Source: Bordetella ansorpii
Lineage (GTDB): Bacteria; Pseudomonadota; Gammaproteobacteria; Burkholderiales; Burkholderiaceae_B
Length of the DNA: 64,000 nt
Direction: 5' to 3'
Assembly: GCF_900078705.1 (NCBI RefSeq)
Contig: NZ_FKIF01000009.1
Span: forward strand, 310,001-374,000
Position 1 is the stretch's first letter; each line of letters begins with the position of its first letter. A program made the translations under genes and the position numbers. The notes under the pieces were generated by a model. The model had not been told where the DNA came from, ran no database searches, and was given only the letters and a program-made list of their open reading frames with translations. Positions 17,566 through 25,968 of the stretch are shown in pieces.

Positions 17566-19776
17566 ATGTCGTACGAAGCACCGGCTGCCGTCAGCCAACC
17601 GTCTGCTTGTCCCGCGGCGCGCTCCACGCCCCGCGCCATGCGCCGTCTGGGCGCGTTGCGCCTGTGGACCCTGTCCGCCGCCGCCTGCGTGGCCCTGGCC
17701 GCCTGCGGCGGCGATCACGAAGACTCCGGCGCCGCGGCGCCGCCACCCGTGGCCGGCGATCCCGGCGGGTCCAGCGGCGCGCCCCCCGTGCCGCGCACGC
17801 TCCTGGTCAGCCTGGACGGCGCCACCTACGCCGCCGTCCAGCAAGGCATCGCCGCCGGCACCTTGCCCAACCTGGCGAAGCTGCAGGTCCGCCTGGCCTA
17901 TGCCGGCGGCGTGGCCGGCAGCGCCAGCCAGCAGCCCACGCTGGACACGCCGGGATGGGCCACGATCCTGACGGGAACGTGGGGCAATCGCCACCGCGTG
18001 ATCTCGTCGGCGCCCGACCAGGCGCTGCGCAGCCCCACGCTGTTCCAGGCCGCCAGAGAGCACAGCGTCGGCCTGGCGGGCGCGGCCGTGGCCTCGCAGG
18101 GCCTGGCCAGGCTGCTGGCCACGGACCGCGAGACAGGCAACCTGGACGCCCTGACCGATTGCGGCGTCAGCGCCCCGGCCACCGACTGCGTGACGGACGA
18201 GGCGGCTCGCATGATCGACGCCGCCTACACGACCGTGCTGGCGCAGTACCACTCGGCCAGCGACGCCGTGCTGAATTATGGCCAGAACTCCGCGCAGTAT
18301 GCGGGCACCCTGGTCACGCTGGACAAGGCCATCGGACGCCTCGTCGACGCCGCCGCGCAGCGCAAGAACGAAGACTGGCTGATCGCCGTGACCGGCAACC
18401 ACGGCTTCAGCGCCAACAGCCAGGACGACGGGCTGCCCCTGGTGCCGGAGTCGGCCACGTTCATCGCCATGAACAGGCCGGCCAACACGGCGGAGCTGGG
18501 CGTCGGCGCGGAGGTGCCGCAGCAGCTCGACGCGCTCTACGACTACGCCAGCCTGGCCGATCTGGCCCCCACGCTGATGCGCCACCTGGGACTGCTGCCC
18601 GCCACGGCGCAATACCTGATGGACGGCGGCGCGCTGGTCGGGCAGCAGGCCGTGTCCAAGCTGAGCACACGCATCGTGGACGACGGTTCGGCGGATGTCA
18701 GCGTGATACTGGATTGGAATGCGCCACCGGAAGGCACCCTGTCCGTGCTGCGCAATGGCGAAGCCATCGCCACGCAACTGCCCGCGGGCACCGCCACGTT
18801 CACCGACAACCAGCTCGGCCAGTTCTTTTCGGCCAAGACCCGCGAAGCCTTGAACTACACGGTGGAAGTGAGTGGCGCGGCAGGCACGGCGGCACGCGCG
18901 ACGATGACGACTCCCGTCAGCTATGTGCCGCCCGTCCCGCTGGCCGAGACGCTGCGCGATGGGTTGGTGTCCTACTACCCCTTCAGCGCCAACCTGCCCC
19001 CGGTCGACGCCACGGGCCACAGCACGATGGCTCCCTACTCCGCAGACCTGCCGCCGGCCGCCGGCCTGGTCGTGGCCGGCCCGTTCCCCGGCACGAACGG
19101 GCTGCTGGTCGACACCAACTACGCGACGGCCGAAGGCCTGGAAGGCTACAAGCTGACGCCCGCCCAGGGATTCGACGTCTCGCAAGGCACCACGCCGCAG
19201 TTCACCATCGGCCTGTGGTTCAAGACGCCGACCTGCATCGCCCGCAACAACGTCACCATCATCTCCAACAAGAGCTACGTCAGCGGCGGCAATGCCGGCG
19301 TCGCCATCGGCCTGTTCTCCAGTTCGGGCAACCAGTGCGGGATCGCCTTCAACATCGGCTCGGGTGGCGGCGTGCGCGCCGACGGGCCGCTCTATACGCA
19401 GATCACGGTCGACCGCTGGGTATACCTGGCGTTCTCCGTCGATGGCGTGGCGCGCACCATGAACATGACCGTCTTCGATCCCGTGACGGGCGTGACCAAT
19501 CGCGCCGCCGTCGGCAAGTCGACCGGCAGTGTCGACCTGTCCCGGCTGTCGCCCTATCCGCAATGGGGCCTGGGCAGCGATGGCACGGGCACGTTCCTGA
19601 TGAACAAGTGCAACGGCTCGGTGACGCCCCCGTACTACGCCGGCAAATGCACCGTCGCGCCGACCTTCCAGCAGATGTTCGGCGACCTGGCCATGTGGAA
19701 CCGCGTGCTGACGGATGCCGAACTGCAATCCATCTTCCTGTCGAACAAGCCGCTGTCCACGCTGGACATCCAATGA
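17566..19776 (+). CDS. AlkP-superfamily (NPP-like) lipoprotein with C-terminal LamG domain; active site apparently degraded
   Basis: This is a 736-residue lipoprotein. The lipobox LAAC has Cys47, or Cys23 if translation starts at the ATG at 17638. Residues about 75-460 follow the nucleotide pyrophosphatase/phosphonoacetate hydrolase fold: LLVSLDGA (Asp84, metal), TPGWATILTG (Thr128, nucleophile position), DLAPTLMRHLGLLP. Residues about 470-736 form a LamG/concanavalin-like sandwich (VSYYPFSANLP, FTIGLWFKTP). The D-x-x-G-H-x-Y-G motif reads SDAVLNYG, and the usual SDHG reads GNHG (Asn278); the late His motif is missing. It may bind rather than hydrolyse. It sits between phnX and two further exported proteins. 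Confidence 0.75.
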   Translation: MSYEAPAAVSQPSACPAARSTPRAMRRLGALRLWTLSAAACVALAACGGDHEDSGAAAPPPVAGDPGGSSGAPPVPRTLLVSLDGATYAAVQQGIAAGTLPNLAKLQVRLAYAGGVAGSASQQPTLDTPGWATILTGTWGNRHRVISSAPDQALRSPTLFQAAREHSVGLAGAAVASQGLARLLATDRETGNLDALTDCGVSAPATDCVTDEAARMIDAAYTTVLAQYHSASDAVLNYGQNSAQYAGTLVTLDKAIGRLVDAAAQRKNEDWLIAVTGNHGFSANSQDDGLPLVPESATFIAMNRPANTAELGVGAEVPQQLDALYDYASLADLAPTLMRHLGLLPATAQYLMDGGALVGQQAVSKLSTRIVDDGSADVSVILDWNAPPEGTLSVLRNGEAIATQLPAGTATFTDNQLGQFFSAKTREALNYTVEVSGAAGTAARATMTTPVSYVPPVPLAETLRDGLVSYYPFSANLPPVDATGHSTMAPYSADLPPAAGLVVAGPFPGTNGLLVDTNYATAEGLEGYKLTPAQGFDVSQGTTPQFTIGLWFKTPTCIARNNVTIISNKSYVSGGNAGVAIGLFSSSGNQCGIAFNIGSGGGVRADGPLYTQITVDRWVYLAFSVDGVARTMNMTVFDPVTGVTNRAAVGKSTGSVDLSRLSPYPQWGLGSDGTGTFLMNKCNGSVTPPYYAGKCTVAPTFQQMFGDLAMWNRVLTDAELQSIFLSNKPLSTLDIQ

Positions 19777-19790
19777 AAGGACGCCGCGCC

Positions 19791-20039
19791 ATGCCCATCG
19801 AATTCGCAATGCCATTCCGAAGCCTGCGCGCGCTGGCCGCAGCGTGCGCGGCCAGCCTGCTGGTCGCGGGCTGCGGCGGCGGGGACGAGGACTCCGCCGA
19901 TACGGCCCAGGCACGGGACGGCAGCGCGCAAGCGCAGACGCCGATCGTCGCCCCGCCCACGCAGGGCTGCGACGTCGCGCAAGGGGGCGAAGCCGTCCGC
20001 CCCCCGGTCCTGAACACGCAGCTCGACTGCGCCCCCTGA
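19791..20039 (+). CDS. Small lipoprotein, unknown function
   Basis: The 82-residue product has a signal peptide with lipobox LVAGC, then an acidic, Ala/Gln-rich linker and a short tail with two Cys (GCDVAQGGEAV ... LDCAP) that could form a disulfide. The start was set at 19791 because AAAGGA lies 9 bases upstream; an earlier ATG at 19773 overlaps the previous stop. No family is recognised. Its place between the AlkP-LamG lipoprotein and the exported phospholipase suggests a shared envelope role. Confidence 0.65.
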   Translation: MPIEFAMPFRSLRALAAACAASLLVAGCGGGDEDSADTAQARDGSAQAQTPIVAPPTQGCDVAQGGEAVRPPVLNTQLDCAP

Positions 20040-20055
20040 TCCCGAGGCAGACACC

Positions 20056-22200
20056 ATGACGACTCTGAATCGCCGCAATTTCCTGCGCGCCGCCGCGGCC
20101 AGCGCGGGACTGGGCGCGTTTCCGCCCTCGATCCGGCGCGCGCTGGCCATCCCCGCCAACAACGCGACCGGCACCATCAACGACGTCGAGCACGTCATCA
20201 TCCTGATGCAGGAGAACCGCTCCTTCGACCACTACTACGGCACGATGCCCGGCGTGCGCGGCTTCAGCGACCGCATCACCATTCCCATGGCTTCCGGCCA
20301 ATCGGTATGGATCCAGCAGGGACCGTCCGGCGCCGTGCAGCCGTATTACCTGGACGCCACCAAAGGCAACGCCCTGCGCGTGGGCGGGGCCCACAACTGG
20401 GGCGACCAGCAGGCCGCCTGGGACGGCGGCCGGATGGCGGCCTGGCCCCGGGCCAAGAGCACGCGGGTCGCCATGGGCCACCTGCGGCAATCCGACATGG
20501 AATTCCACTGGTCGCTGGCCAATGCGTTCACGGTGTGCGATGCCTATCACACGGCCATCAACACGGGCACCTTCACCAACCGCATGTTCCTGTGGAGCGG
20601 CACGAACGGCGCCAACGTCAGCGGACATGCCTGCGTGACCAACGCCAACTGGGGTGGCCTGGGGCCCTCCGCGGACGGACTGGACTGGACGACCTATCCC
20701 GAACGGCTGCAGGCCGCCGGCGTCAGCTGGAAGGTCTACAACACCCCGGGCAACAACAGCAACAACAACCAGTTGGTGGCGTTCGCGGCCTATCGCGCCG
20801 TCAATGAGCAACTGGCGGCGCAAGGGTCTCCATCCGCGCCGTACACGGCGGCGATGGAAGCCCAATCGCCGCTGTACAAGGGCTTCGGCAACACCATGCC
20901 GGACGGCGGTTTCCTGCAGGCCATCGCCGACGACATCGCGCGCGGTGCGCTGCCGCAGGTCAGCTGGATCGTGGCGCCGGGCGCCTACAGCGAGCATCCC
21001 AGCATGTCCGTGCCCGGCCAGGGCGCCTGGTACGTACAGACGCTGCTGGACATGCTGACGGCGAATCCCGAGGTATGGAGCAAGACCGTGCTCATCCTGA
21101 ATTACGACGAGAACGACTGCTTCTTCGACCACGTGCCGCCGCCCGCGCCGCCCTGGCGCGAGGCCGACGGCACGCAGTGGGGCAAATCGACCGTCGACAT
21201 CGAGAACGAGTACTACACCATGCCGGCCCCGCCCGGGGACACGAGCCAAGTCACGCCCGACGGACGCCCGTTCGGCGCCGGCCCGCGCCTGCCCACGCTG
21301 ATCATCTCTCCCTGGAGCGTAGGCGGCTGGGTCAACTCGCAGGCCTTCGACCATACCTCGACCCTGCGCTTCCTGGAGCAACGCTTCGGCGTGCAGGAGC
21401 CCAACATCAGCCCATGGCGGCGCACGGTGTTCGGGGACATGCTGTCCTGCTTCAACTTCAAGACGCCCAACGCGGACCTGCCCACGCTGCGCCCCGCGCC
21501 GACCCGTGCCGAAGCGGACGCCACGCTGGCCCAGCAAGTGGCCTCCGGCAGCGTTCCCGTGCCGGACGTCGGCTCCGTGCCGCTGCCCACCCAGCAGCGG
21601 CTGGCCCGCCCTTCGCGGGCGCTGCCGTATCGCCTGCACACCAGCGCCAACGTGGACCTGCCCAACGGCAAGGTCTGGCTGACCTTCAGCAACACCGGCA
21701 CCCAGGGCGCGGTGTTCCACGTCTATGACGAACTGAACCTGTCGCGCTATCCGCGCCGCTACACCGTCGAAGCCGGAAAAACGATCTCGGACGACTGGAA
21801 CGCGGTGACGGACAACCAAGGCGCCTACAGCCTGTGGGTGCTCGGTCCCAATGGCTACCACAGGCAGTTCCAGGGCGACCTGCGCGGCCTGGCCAGCGGT
21901 CCGAATCCGGAAATCCGTGTCTGCTATGCGCCCGAGGACGGCGCGGTGTACCTGACCATCATGAACATGGGCGATGCCCCCGCACAGATCACCGTCCGCG
22001 CCAACGCGTACCGGCAGGATGGACCGTGGACCTACACGGTCGATCCCGGCATGCAGGTGGAACCCAGTTGGTCGCTGGCGGACACCGACCACTGGTACGA
22101 CTTCACCGTGACCATGGACGGCGGCTTCGAGCGGCGTTTCGCCGGCCGGCTGGAGACCGGCCAGGACGGCGTCAGCGATCCGGAGATGGGGGTGGCCTGA
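20056..22200 (+). CDS. Phosphocholine-type phospholipase C, Tat-exported
   Basis: The 714-residue enzyme belongs to the PlcN/PlcH phosphoesterase family. A Tat signal (NRRNFLRAAAASAGLG) leads to the catalytic block VEHVIILMQENRSFDHYYGT, with later motifs HYHTAINTGT-like YHTAINTGTFTNR, YDENDCFFDHVPPP and ISPWSVGGWVNSQAFDHTS. Two C-terminal DUF756-type beta domains follow (about 515-600 and 620-700). Such enzymes release phosphocholine or similar headgroups from lipids. It is the last gene of the train starting at phnD, 16 bases after the small lipoprotein. Together with a phosphonate importer and phosphonatase this raises the possibility of phosphonolipid substrates. Confidence 0.88.
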   Translation: MTTLNRRNFLRAAAASAGLGAFPPSIRRALAIPANNATGTINDVEHVIILMQENRSFDHYYGTMPGVRGFSDRITIPMASGQSVWIQQGPSGAVQPYYLDATKGNALRVGGAHNWGDQQAAWDGGRMAAWPRAKSTRVAMGHLRQSDMEFHWSLANAFTVCDAYHTAINTGTFTNRMFLWSGTNGANVSGHACVTNANWGGLGPSADGLDWTTYPERLQAAGVSWKVYNTPGNNSNNNQLVAFAAYRAVNEQLAAQGSPSAPYTAAMEAQSPLYKGFGNTMPDGGFLQAIADDIARGALPQVSWIVAPGAYSEHPSMSVPGQGAWYVQTLLDMLTANPEVWSKTVLILNYDENDCFFDHVPPPAPPWREADGTQWGKSTVDIENEYYTMPAPPGDTSQVTPDGRPFGAGPRLPTLIISPWSVGGWVNSQAFDHTSTLRFLEQRFGVQEPNISPWRRTVFGDMLSCFNFKTPNADLPTLRPAPTRAEADATLAQQVASGSVPVPDVGSVPLPTQQRLARPSRALPYRLHTSANVDLPNGKVWLTFSNTGTQGAVFHVYDELNLSRYPRRYTVEAGKTISDDWNAVTDNQGAYSLWVLGPNGYHRQFQGDLRGLASGPNPEIRVCYAPEDGAVYLTIMNMGDAPAQITVRANAYRQDGPWTYTVDPGMQVEPSWSLADTDHWYDFTVTMDGGFERRFAGRLETGQDGVSDPEMGVA

Positions 22201-22328
22201 CCGGGGAGGACGGCCCCAAGGGCGCGCCAGGCGGGCCTGGGCACACGCCGTCCTTCCCCCCCGTCGGGTGGCCGTGCCGCCGGCTCGCGTGGCGGGCACC
22301 GCAAGGAATTCGTTGCGGCTTGCCCGCC

Positions 22329-22358
22329 TTGCACCGGGAATATTTTTTCTGGTATAAT
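22329..22358 (+). promoter_or_regulatory. Promoter of tRNA-Ser
   Basis: TTGCAC at 22329 and TATAAT at 22353 are separated by 18 bases, a near-consensus sigma-70 promoter about 140 bases before the tRNA. The rest of 22201-22502 shows no gene. Confidence 0.75.
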
Positions 22359-22502
22359 CGCGGTCTTCGCTTTTACGGAAGCGGAAGTCCGGACGAAAGC
22401 CAACGACCACGGCGGCAGGTGGAAACACCCGGGGTAGCAATACCCAGCCAGGCAATCGTTCCAGGTCAGATCTTCGGGTTTGGCAAGGAAAAACGGATAC
22501 CC

Positions 22503-22593
<91 letters not shown>

Positions 22594-22602
22594 AGCATTC
22601 CT

Positions 22603-22630
22603 AAGCCCCTGATTCTTCGGGGGCTTTTTC
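22603..22630 (+). terminator. Terminator of tRNA-Ser
   Basis: A stem AAGCCCC / GGGGCTT with a 10-base loop is followed by TTTTT, starting 10 bases after the tRNA. Confidence 0.85.
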
Positions 22631-22651
22631 ATTAGCGCCCTCTCCTTTGGG

Positions 22652-22672
22652 TCACTCAGTGGGGTACCTCTT
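22652..22672 (+). repeat. Left island-end direct repeat
   Basis: TCACTCAGTGGGGTACCTCT(T) lies just upstream of the integrase stub. The same words, minus GTGG, recur at 25952-25968. It could be an integrase arm site or an old att-related duplication. Confidence 0.6.
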
Positions 22673-22690
22673 CCTCTGGAAGATGGTCCC

Positions 22691-22894
22691 ATGAAGCTTT
22701 CCACTCGCATTGCTCAGTCGCGGCATGGCGTTTACTACTATCGCCACCAGTTCACCGAGGCTGGCAAGCGCCGCGAAAAACGGTTCTCGCTAAACACCAA
22801 GAACCCTGTCACTGCAAAGAAAAGTCACTTACAACATGTTGCGCAAGCGCAGTTGCCTCACTATAATTCAATTATTCCTGAATCATTGAATTAA
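22691..22894 (+). pseudogene. 5' stub of a tyrosine-recombinase (phage-type integrase) gene
   Basis: The frame begins MKLSTRIAQSRHGVYYYRHQ and continues with KRREKRFSLNTKNPVTAKK. This is the N-terminal arm-binding region of tRNA-targeting integrases, oriented away from the tRNA as usual. After about 45 residues the similarity ends, and the frame runs out at 67 codons inside the arsR promoter. The catalytic domain is missing, so it is a remnant. Confidence 0.75.
22839..22891 (+). promoter_or_regulatory. ars promoter and probable ArsR operator
   Basis: TTGCGC (22839) and TATAAT (22862) are spaced 17 bases. Overlapping and just downstream is a perfect inverted repeat ATTCAAT-N12-ATTGAAT (22866-22891), ending 11 bases before the arsR ATG. 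Placement over the -10 and start region fits repression by ArsR, released by arsenite. Confidence 0.75.
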
Positions 22895-22902
22895 CATCCT
22901 CG

Positions 22903-23232
22903 ATGATCGAAGACGAAGCTGTCACCGCGCTTGCCGCGCTGGCTCATCCCCAGCGCCTACGAGTCTTTCGCTCGCTCGTCGTTGCAGGCTACGAAGGCTT
23001 GACACCCAGTGTCATGGCTGATCGGTTGGGGGTAGCACGCAATGCCTTGTCCTTCCATTTAAAAGAACTCGCGCACGCGGGCTTGGTGACGATCGAGCAA
23101 CAAGGCCGCAACCTGATCTACCGCGCGAATTTCGATCGAATGAACGGCCTGATGGGCTACCTAACTGAACACTGCTGCCAAGGCGAGACGTGCGAAGTCA
23201 GCAGTCCCGCGGTCGTTTGCCGAACCTGCTAA
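22903..23232 (+). CDS. arsR: ArsR-family arsenite-responsive repressor
   Basis: The 109-residue winged-helix repressor has a helix-turn-helix around VMADRLGVARNALSFHLKEL. The usual mid-helix CxC metal site is absent. Instead there are Cys near the C terminus (HCCQGETC ... CRTC), as in ArsR variants that bind As(III) at C-terminal cysteines. It is the first gene of the island operon, with its operator directly upstream. There is no clear ribosome site; the leader is very short. Confidence 0.92.
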   Translation: MIEDEAVTALAALAHPQRLRVFRSLVVAGYEGLTPSVMADRLGVARNALSFHLKELAHAGLVTIEQQGRNLIYRANFDRMNGLMGYLTEHCCQGETCEVSSPAVVCRTC

Positions 23233-23245
23233 TTCGGAGCTCGCG

Positions 23246-23685
23246 ATGCAGCGCTTCCATATCCACCTTCACGTAGCTGACCTTGACCGCAGCATCGCTT
23301 TTTACTCGCGCCTTTTCGCCACACAGCCCACCCGCATCGAAGCGGACTACGCAAAGTGGATGCTGGAAGGCCCTCAAGTGAACGTCGCCATTTCAACCCG
23401 TGATAGCCAGTTAGGCGTCGATCACTTCGGCATCCCGGCAGACGACGATGCGGAGCTAGCGGTTCTCAAGGCCCAGGCTCGGGCCGCTCATGCTGACATC
23501 CTTGATAAGGGGCAAACCACCTGTTGCTACGTCCGCAGCAATAAGCATTGGGTCACCGACCCACAAGTATTGCGTGGGAGTACTTCCATACGCTAGGCAA
23601 TATCCCAGTCTTCAACGAGGCTCCAAACATAGCCAGCCCCTCTTGCTGCGCACCACAGAGCCAACCCAAAAAAACTTGCTGCTGA
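23246..23685 (+). pseudogene. arsI: Frameshifted arsI-like C-As lyase gene
   Basis: This is a VOC-fold protein of the ArsI/CadI group: RFHIHLHVADLDRSIAFYSR, His in VDHFGIP, and the vicinal pair in TTCCYVRSNKHWVTDPQ. After DPQ the frame breaks: CAAGTATTGCG seems to lack one G (expected CAAGG). The other frame continues correctly as IAWEYFHTLGNIPVFNEAP, with a Cys-rich tail ending TCC at 23685. The unshifted frame ends at 23596 and lacks the metal-ligand Glu of WEYF. ArsI removes methyl groups from organoarsenicals; this copy is probably inactive. Confidence 0.8.
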
Positions 23686-23692
23686 GGCCGCG

Positions 23693-24187
23693 ATGTCCCA
23701 ACAAATCTACAACGTTCTCTTCATTTGCACCGGCAACTCTGCCCGTTCCATCCTGGCCGAGGGCCTCCTTAATGGACTAGGAACAGGAAAGTTCCGCGCC
23801 TATTCGGCGGGTAGCATGCCAAAAGGGGAGGTGCATCCATTAGCACTGGCAACCCTGGAACGCTTGCGCCTTCCCGCTGATGGCTACCGCAGCAAGAGCT
23901 GGGATGAATTCGTGCAACCCGATGCCCCCCAGTTCGATTTCATCTTCACCGTATGCGACAACGCCGCGGGTGAGGTCTGCCCCGTTTGGCCTGGCAAGCC
24001 TATGTCGGCGCACTGGGGAGTTCCTGATCCTGCTGCGGTCCAAGGTAGCGATGAAATCCAACGCAAGGCCTTTCACGACACTGCGGTAACGCTCAAACGC
24101 CGCATCGAGCTTTTCCTTTCCTTGCCGCTAGCCCGCCTGGATGCCATGTCCCTGCAGCACGAATTGCGCGGCATCGGCAAGGCGTGA
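23693..24187 (+). CDS. arsC: Arsenate reductase, thioredoxin-coupled (LMW-phosphatase type)
   Basis: The 164-residue enzyme reduces arsenate to arsenite. It has the P-loop CTGNSARS (Cys12), the SAGSMPKGEVHPLAL segment, further Cys in VCDNAAGEVCPVWPG that could relay electrons, and the acid WGVPDPAAV. It starts 8 bases after the end of the arsI frame. It appears intact, although efflux by Acr3 has been lost, so reduction without efflux would depend on another exporter. Confidence 0.93.
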   Translation: MSQQIYNVLFICTGNSARSILAEGLLNGLGTGKFRAYSAGSMPKGEVHPLALATLERLRLPADGYRSKSWDEFVQPDAPQFDFIFTVCDNAAGEVCPVWPGKPMSAHWGVPDPAAVQGSDEIQRKAFHDTAVTLKRRIELFLSLPLARLDAMSLQHELRGIGKA

Positions 24188-24211
24188 CAAGAGGCAGGGG
24201 AAAAACACAAC

Positions 24212-24395
24212 GTGGCATGTCCGTCAGCATTGATTGGCGCTTCGAATTTCTTCGAGTTGTCCGTGGCGGCAGCGATCAGCCTATTCGGCTTCCAGTCCGG
24301 AGCAGCGCTGGCTACCGTGGCGGGCATCTTGATTGAAGTACCCGTGATGCTGCCTGTGGTACGGATCGTCAACCGCACACGAGGCTGGTGCGGTC
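24212..24395 (+). pseudogene. 3' fragment of an acr3-type arsenite efflux gene
   Basis: About 60 codons match the last transmembrane segment of Acr3/ArsB permeases: [20 protein letters not shown], then [20 protein letters not shown] and RIVNRTRGW. Nothing of the first four-fifths of the protein is present; it is deleted directly after arsC. At about 24390 the sequence passes into arsH in a different frame. Confidence 0.85.
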
Positions 24396-24728
24396 CGACC
24401 CACCCAGGGAAAGACCTTGGCAGTCATGGAGGTATCAGGCGGCTCGCAGTCTTTCAACGACGTGAATCAAATGCGAGTGCTGGGACGATGGATGCGCATG
24501 CTGACCATCCCCAACCAATCGTCAGTGCCTAAGGCATTCCTGGAATTCGATGAGACTGGGCGCATGAAACCGTCTAGCTACTATGACCGCGTGGTCGATG
24601 TGATGGAGGATCTGATGAAGTTCACCCTACTCACCCGCGACATCAGCGGCTATCTGGTAGATCGCTACAGTGAACGAAAGGAAAGTGCCGAGCAGCTTTC
24701 CAAGCGCGTGAACCAACGTTCTATCTGA
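24386..24728 (+). pseudogene. 3' fragment of arsH (organoarsenical oxidoreductase)
   Basis: From [20 protein letters not shown] onward the frame matches the C-terminal half of the ArsH flavoprotein: [39 protein letters not shown], and [20 protein letters not shown]. The N-terminal flavin-binding half is missing, removed by a deletion joining it to the acr3 end at about 24390. No start codon or ribosome site belongs to it. Confidence 0.85.
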
Positions 24729-24731
24729 CCC

Positions 24732-25940
24732 ATGCGCTTATCAAGCCGTACGAGCGTTGTTGCTGCACTTGGGACGACTCAGACACTTGCCTGGGCCTCC
24801 TCCTACTACCTGCCAGCCATGCTAAGCGCGCCCATGGGCCGGGACTTAGGCATCGCGGTACCAACGGTTTTTGCGGCATTCTCCTTTGCGCTTCTAATTT
24901 CCGCTTTCCTCGGCCCCTATGCTGGCAAGGCCATTGACCGATGGGGCGGCAGGCCAGTCCTGATGGCCACAAATCTCATCTTTGCGTTGGGCTTGGGTTG
25001 GCTTGGTGCCATCCAATCCACCGTGGGACTTTTCGCTGCTTGGGCAGTACTAGGTATCGGCATGGGCAGTGGCCTCTACGAGGCAGCCTTTGCTTCACTG
25101 GTACGCCTATACGGCCAAGATTCGCGTAGCGCCATTTCGGGCATAACACTTATCGCGGGCTTTGCCAGCACAGTTGGCTGGCCCCTGACCAGCTTCCTGC
25201 AGGTCGAATTCGGCTGGCGGGAAGCGTGTTTCGTCTGGGCGGGCCTACACCTGACTTTGGCCTTGCCGCTGAATTACATCCTGCCATCGCCAGCCGCCAC
25301 TGCCCACCATGCACGGCAACAAAAGCCTAGGGGTGAAGTCCCAAAAGGCAGATCCACCTGGTCATCTATCGCGTTGGCCGTGGTCTTTGCAATTACATGG
25401 TTCATCAGCACAGCCCTGGCCGCGCATCTACCCCGCCTGCTGGTGGCGGCAGGAGCGACCTTTGCGGCTGCAGTGGCGGCTGGTGCCTTGATGGGACCGG
25501 CGCAGGTGGGTGCCCGAATCCTGGAATTTGGACTATTGCGCAGGGTGCATCCCTTGCTCTCAGCACGATTGGCAACTTTGACGCATCCCATCGGGGCGAT
25601 ATTGCTCCTGTGCTTCGGGGCTCCCCTTGCCTCCGCCTTCGTCATCCTCCACGGCGCAGGAAACGGCATCCTGACCATCGCCAAGGGCACGCTACCTCTC
25701 GTGATTTTTGGTCCTCAGGGTTACGGAGCACGCCAAGGCATGCTCATGGTTCCCGCCCGTGTCGCCCAAGCATTGGCCCCCTGGCTGTTCGGCTTGTGCC
25801 TGGATCGCTGGGGAGCGGGAGCCTTGTGGGTTTCCATCGGACTAAGCGCAATCGGCTTTCTGGCGCTGATCTCTCTCCATGCGGGTTCGAAGGACAAACA
25901 AGCATCCCCATCGATTGACGCCCCTACCCATGGCCGGTAG
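24732..25940 (+). CDS. MFS transporter of the ars island
   Basis: The 402-residue protein has about twelve hydrophobic segments and MFS loop signatures (GKAIDRWGGRPVLMAT between helices 2 and 3). It starts 3 bases after the arsH fragment. MFS genes commonly accompany arsH, and some export arsenite or organoarsenicals; which one applies is unknown. It is the only intact membrane exporter left in the island and may explain why the remnant persists. The C-terminal tail is short and hydrophilic. Confidence 0.85.
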   Translation: MRLSSRTSVVAALGTTQTLAWASSYYLPAMLSAPMGRDLGIAVPTVFAAFSFALLISAFLGPYAGKAIDRWGGRPVLMATNLIFALGLGWLGAIQSTVGLFAAWAVLGIGMGSGLYEAAFASLVRLYGQDSRSAISGITLIAGFASTVGWPLTSFLQVEFGWREACFVWAGLHLTLALPLNYILPSPAATAHHARQQKPRGEVPKGRSTWSSIALAVVFAITWFISTALAAHLPRLLVAAGATFAAAVAAGALMGPAQVGARILEFGLLRRVHPLLSARLATLTHPIGAILLLCFGAPLASAFVILHGAGNGILTIAKGTLPLVIFGPQGYGARQGMLMVPARVAQALAPWLFGLCLDRWGAGALWVSIGLSAIGFLALISLHAGSKDKQASPSIDAPTHGR

Positions 25941-25951
25941 GGTACGGTACC

Positions 25952-25968
25952 TCACTCAGGTACCTCTT
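25952..25968 (+). repeat. Right island-end direct repeat
   Basis: TCACTCAGGTACCTCTT repeats the left-end sequence in the same orientation, 12 bases after the stop codon of the island's last gene. An additional GGTACCTCAC at 25946 overlaps it. Confidence 0.6.
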
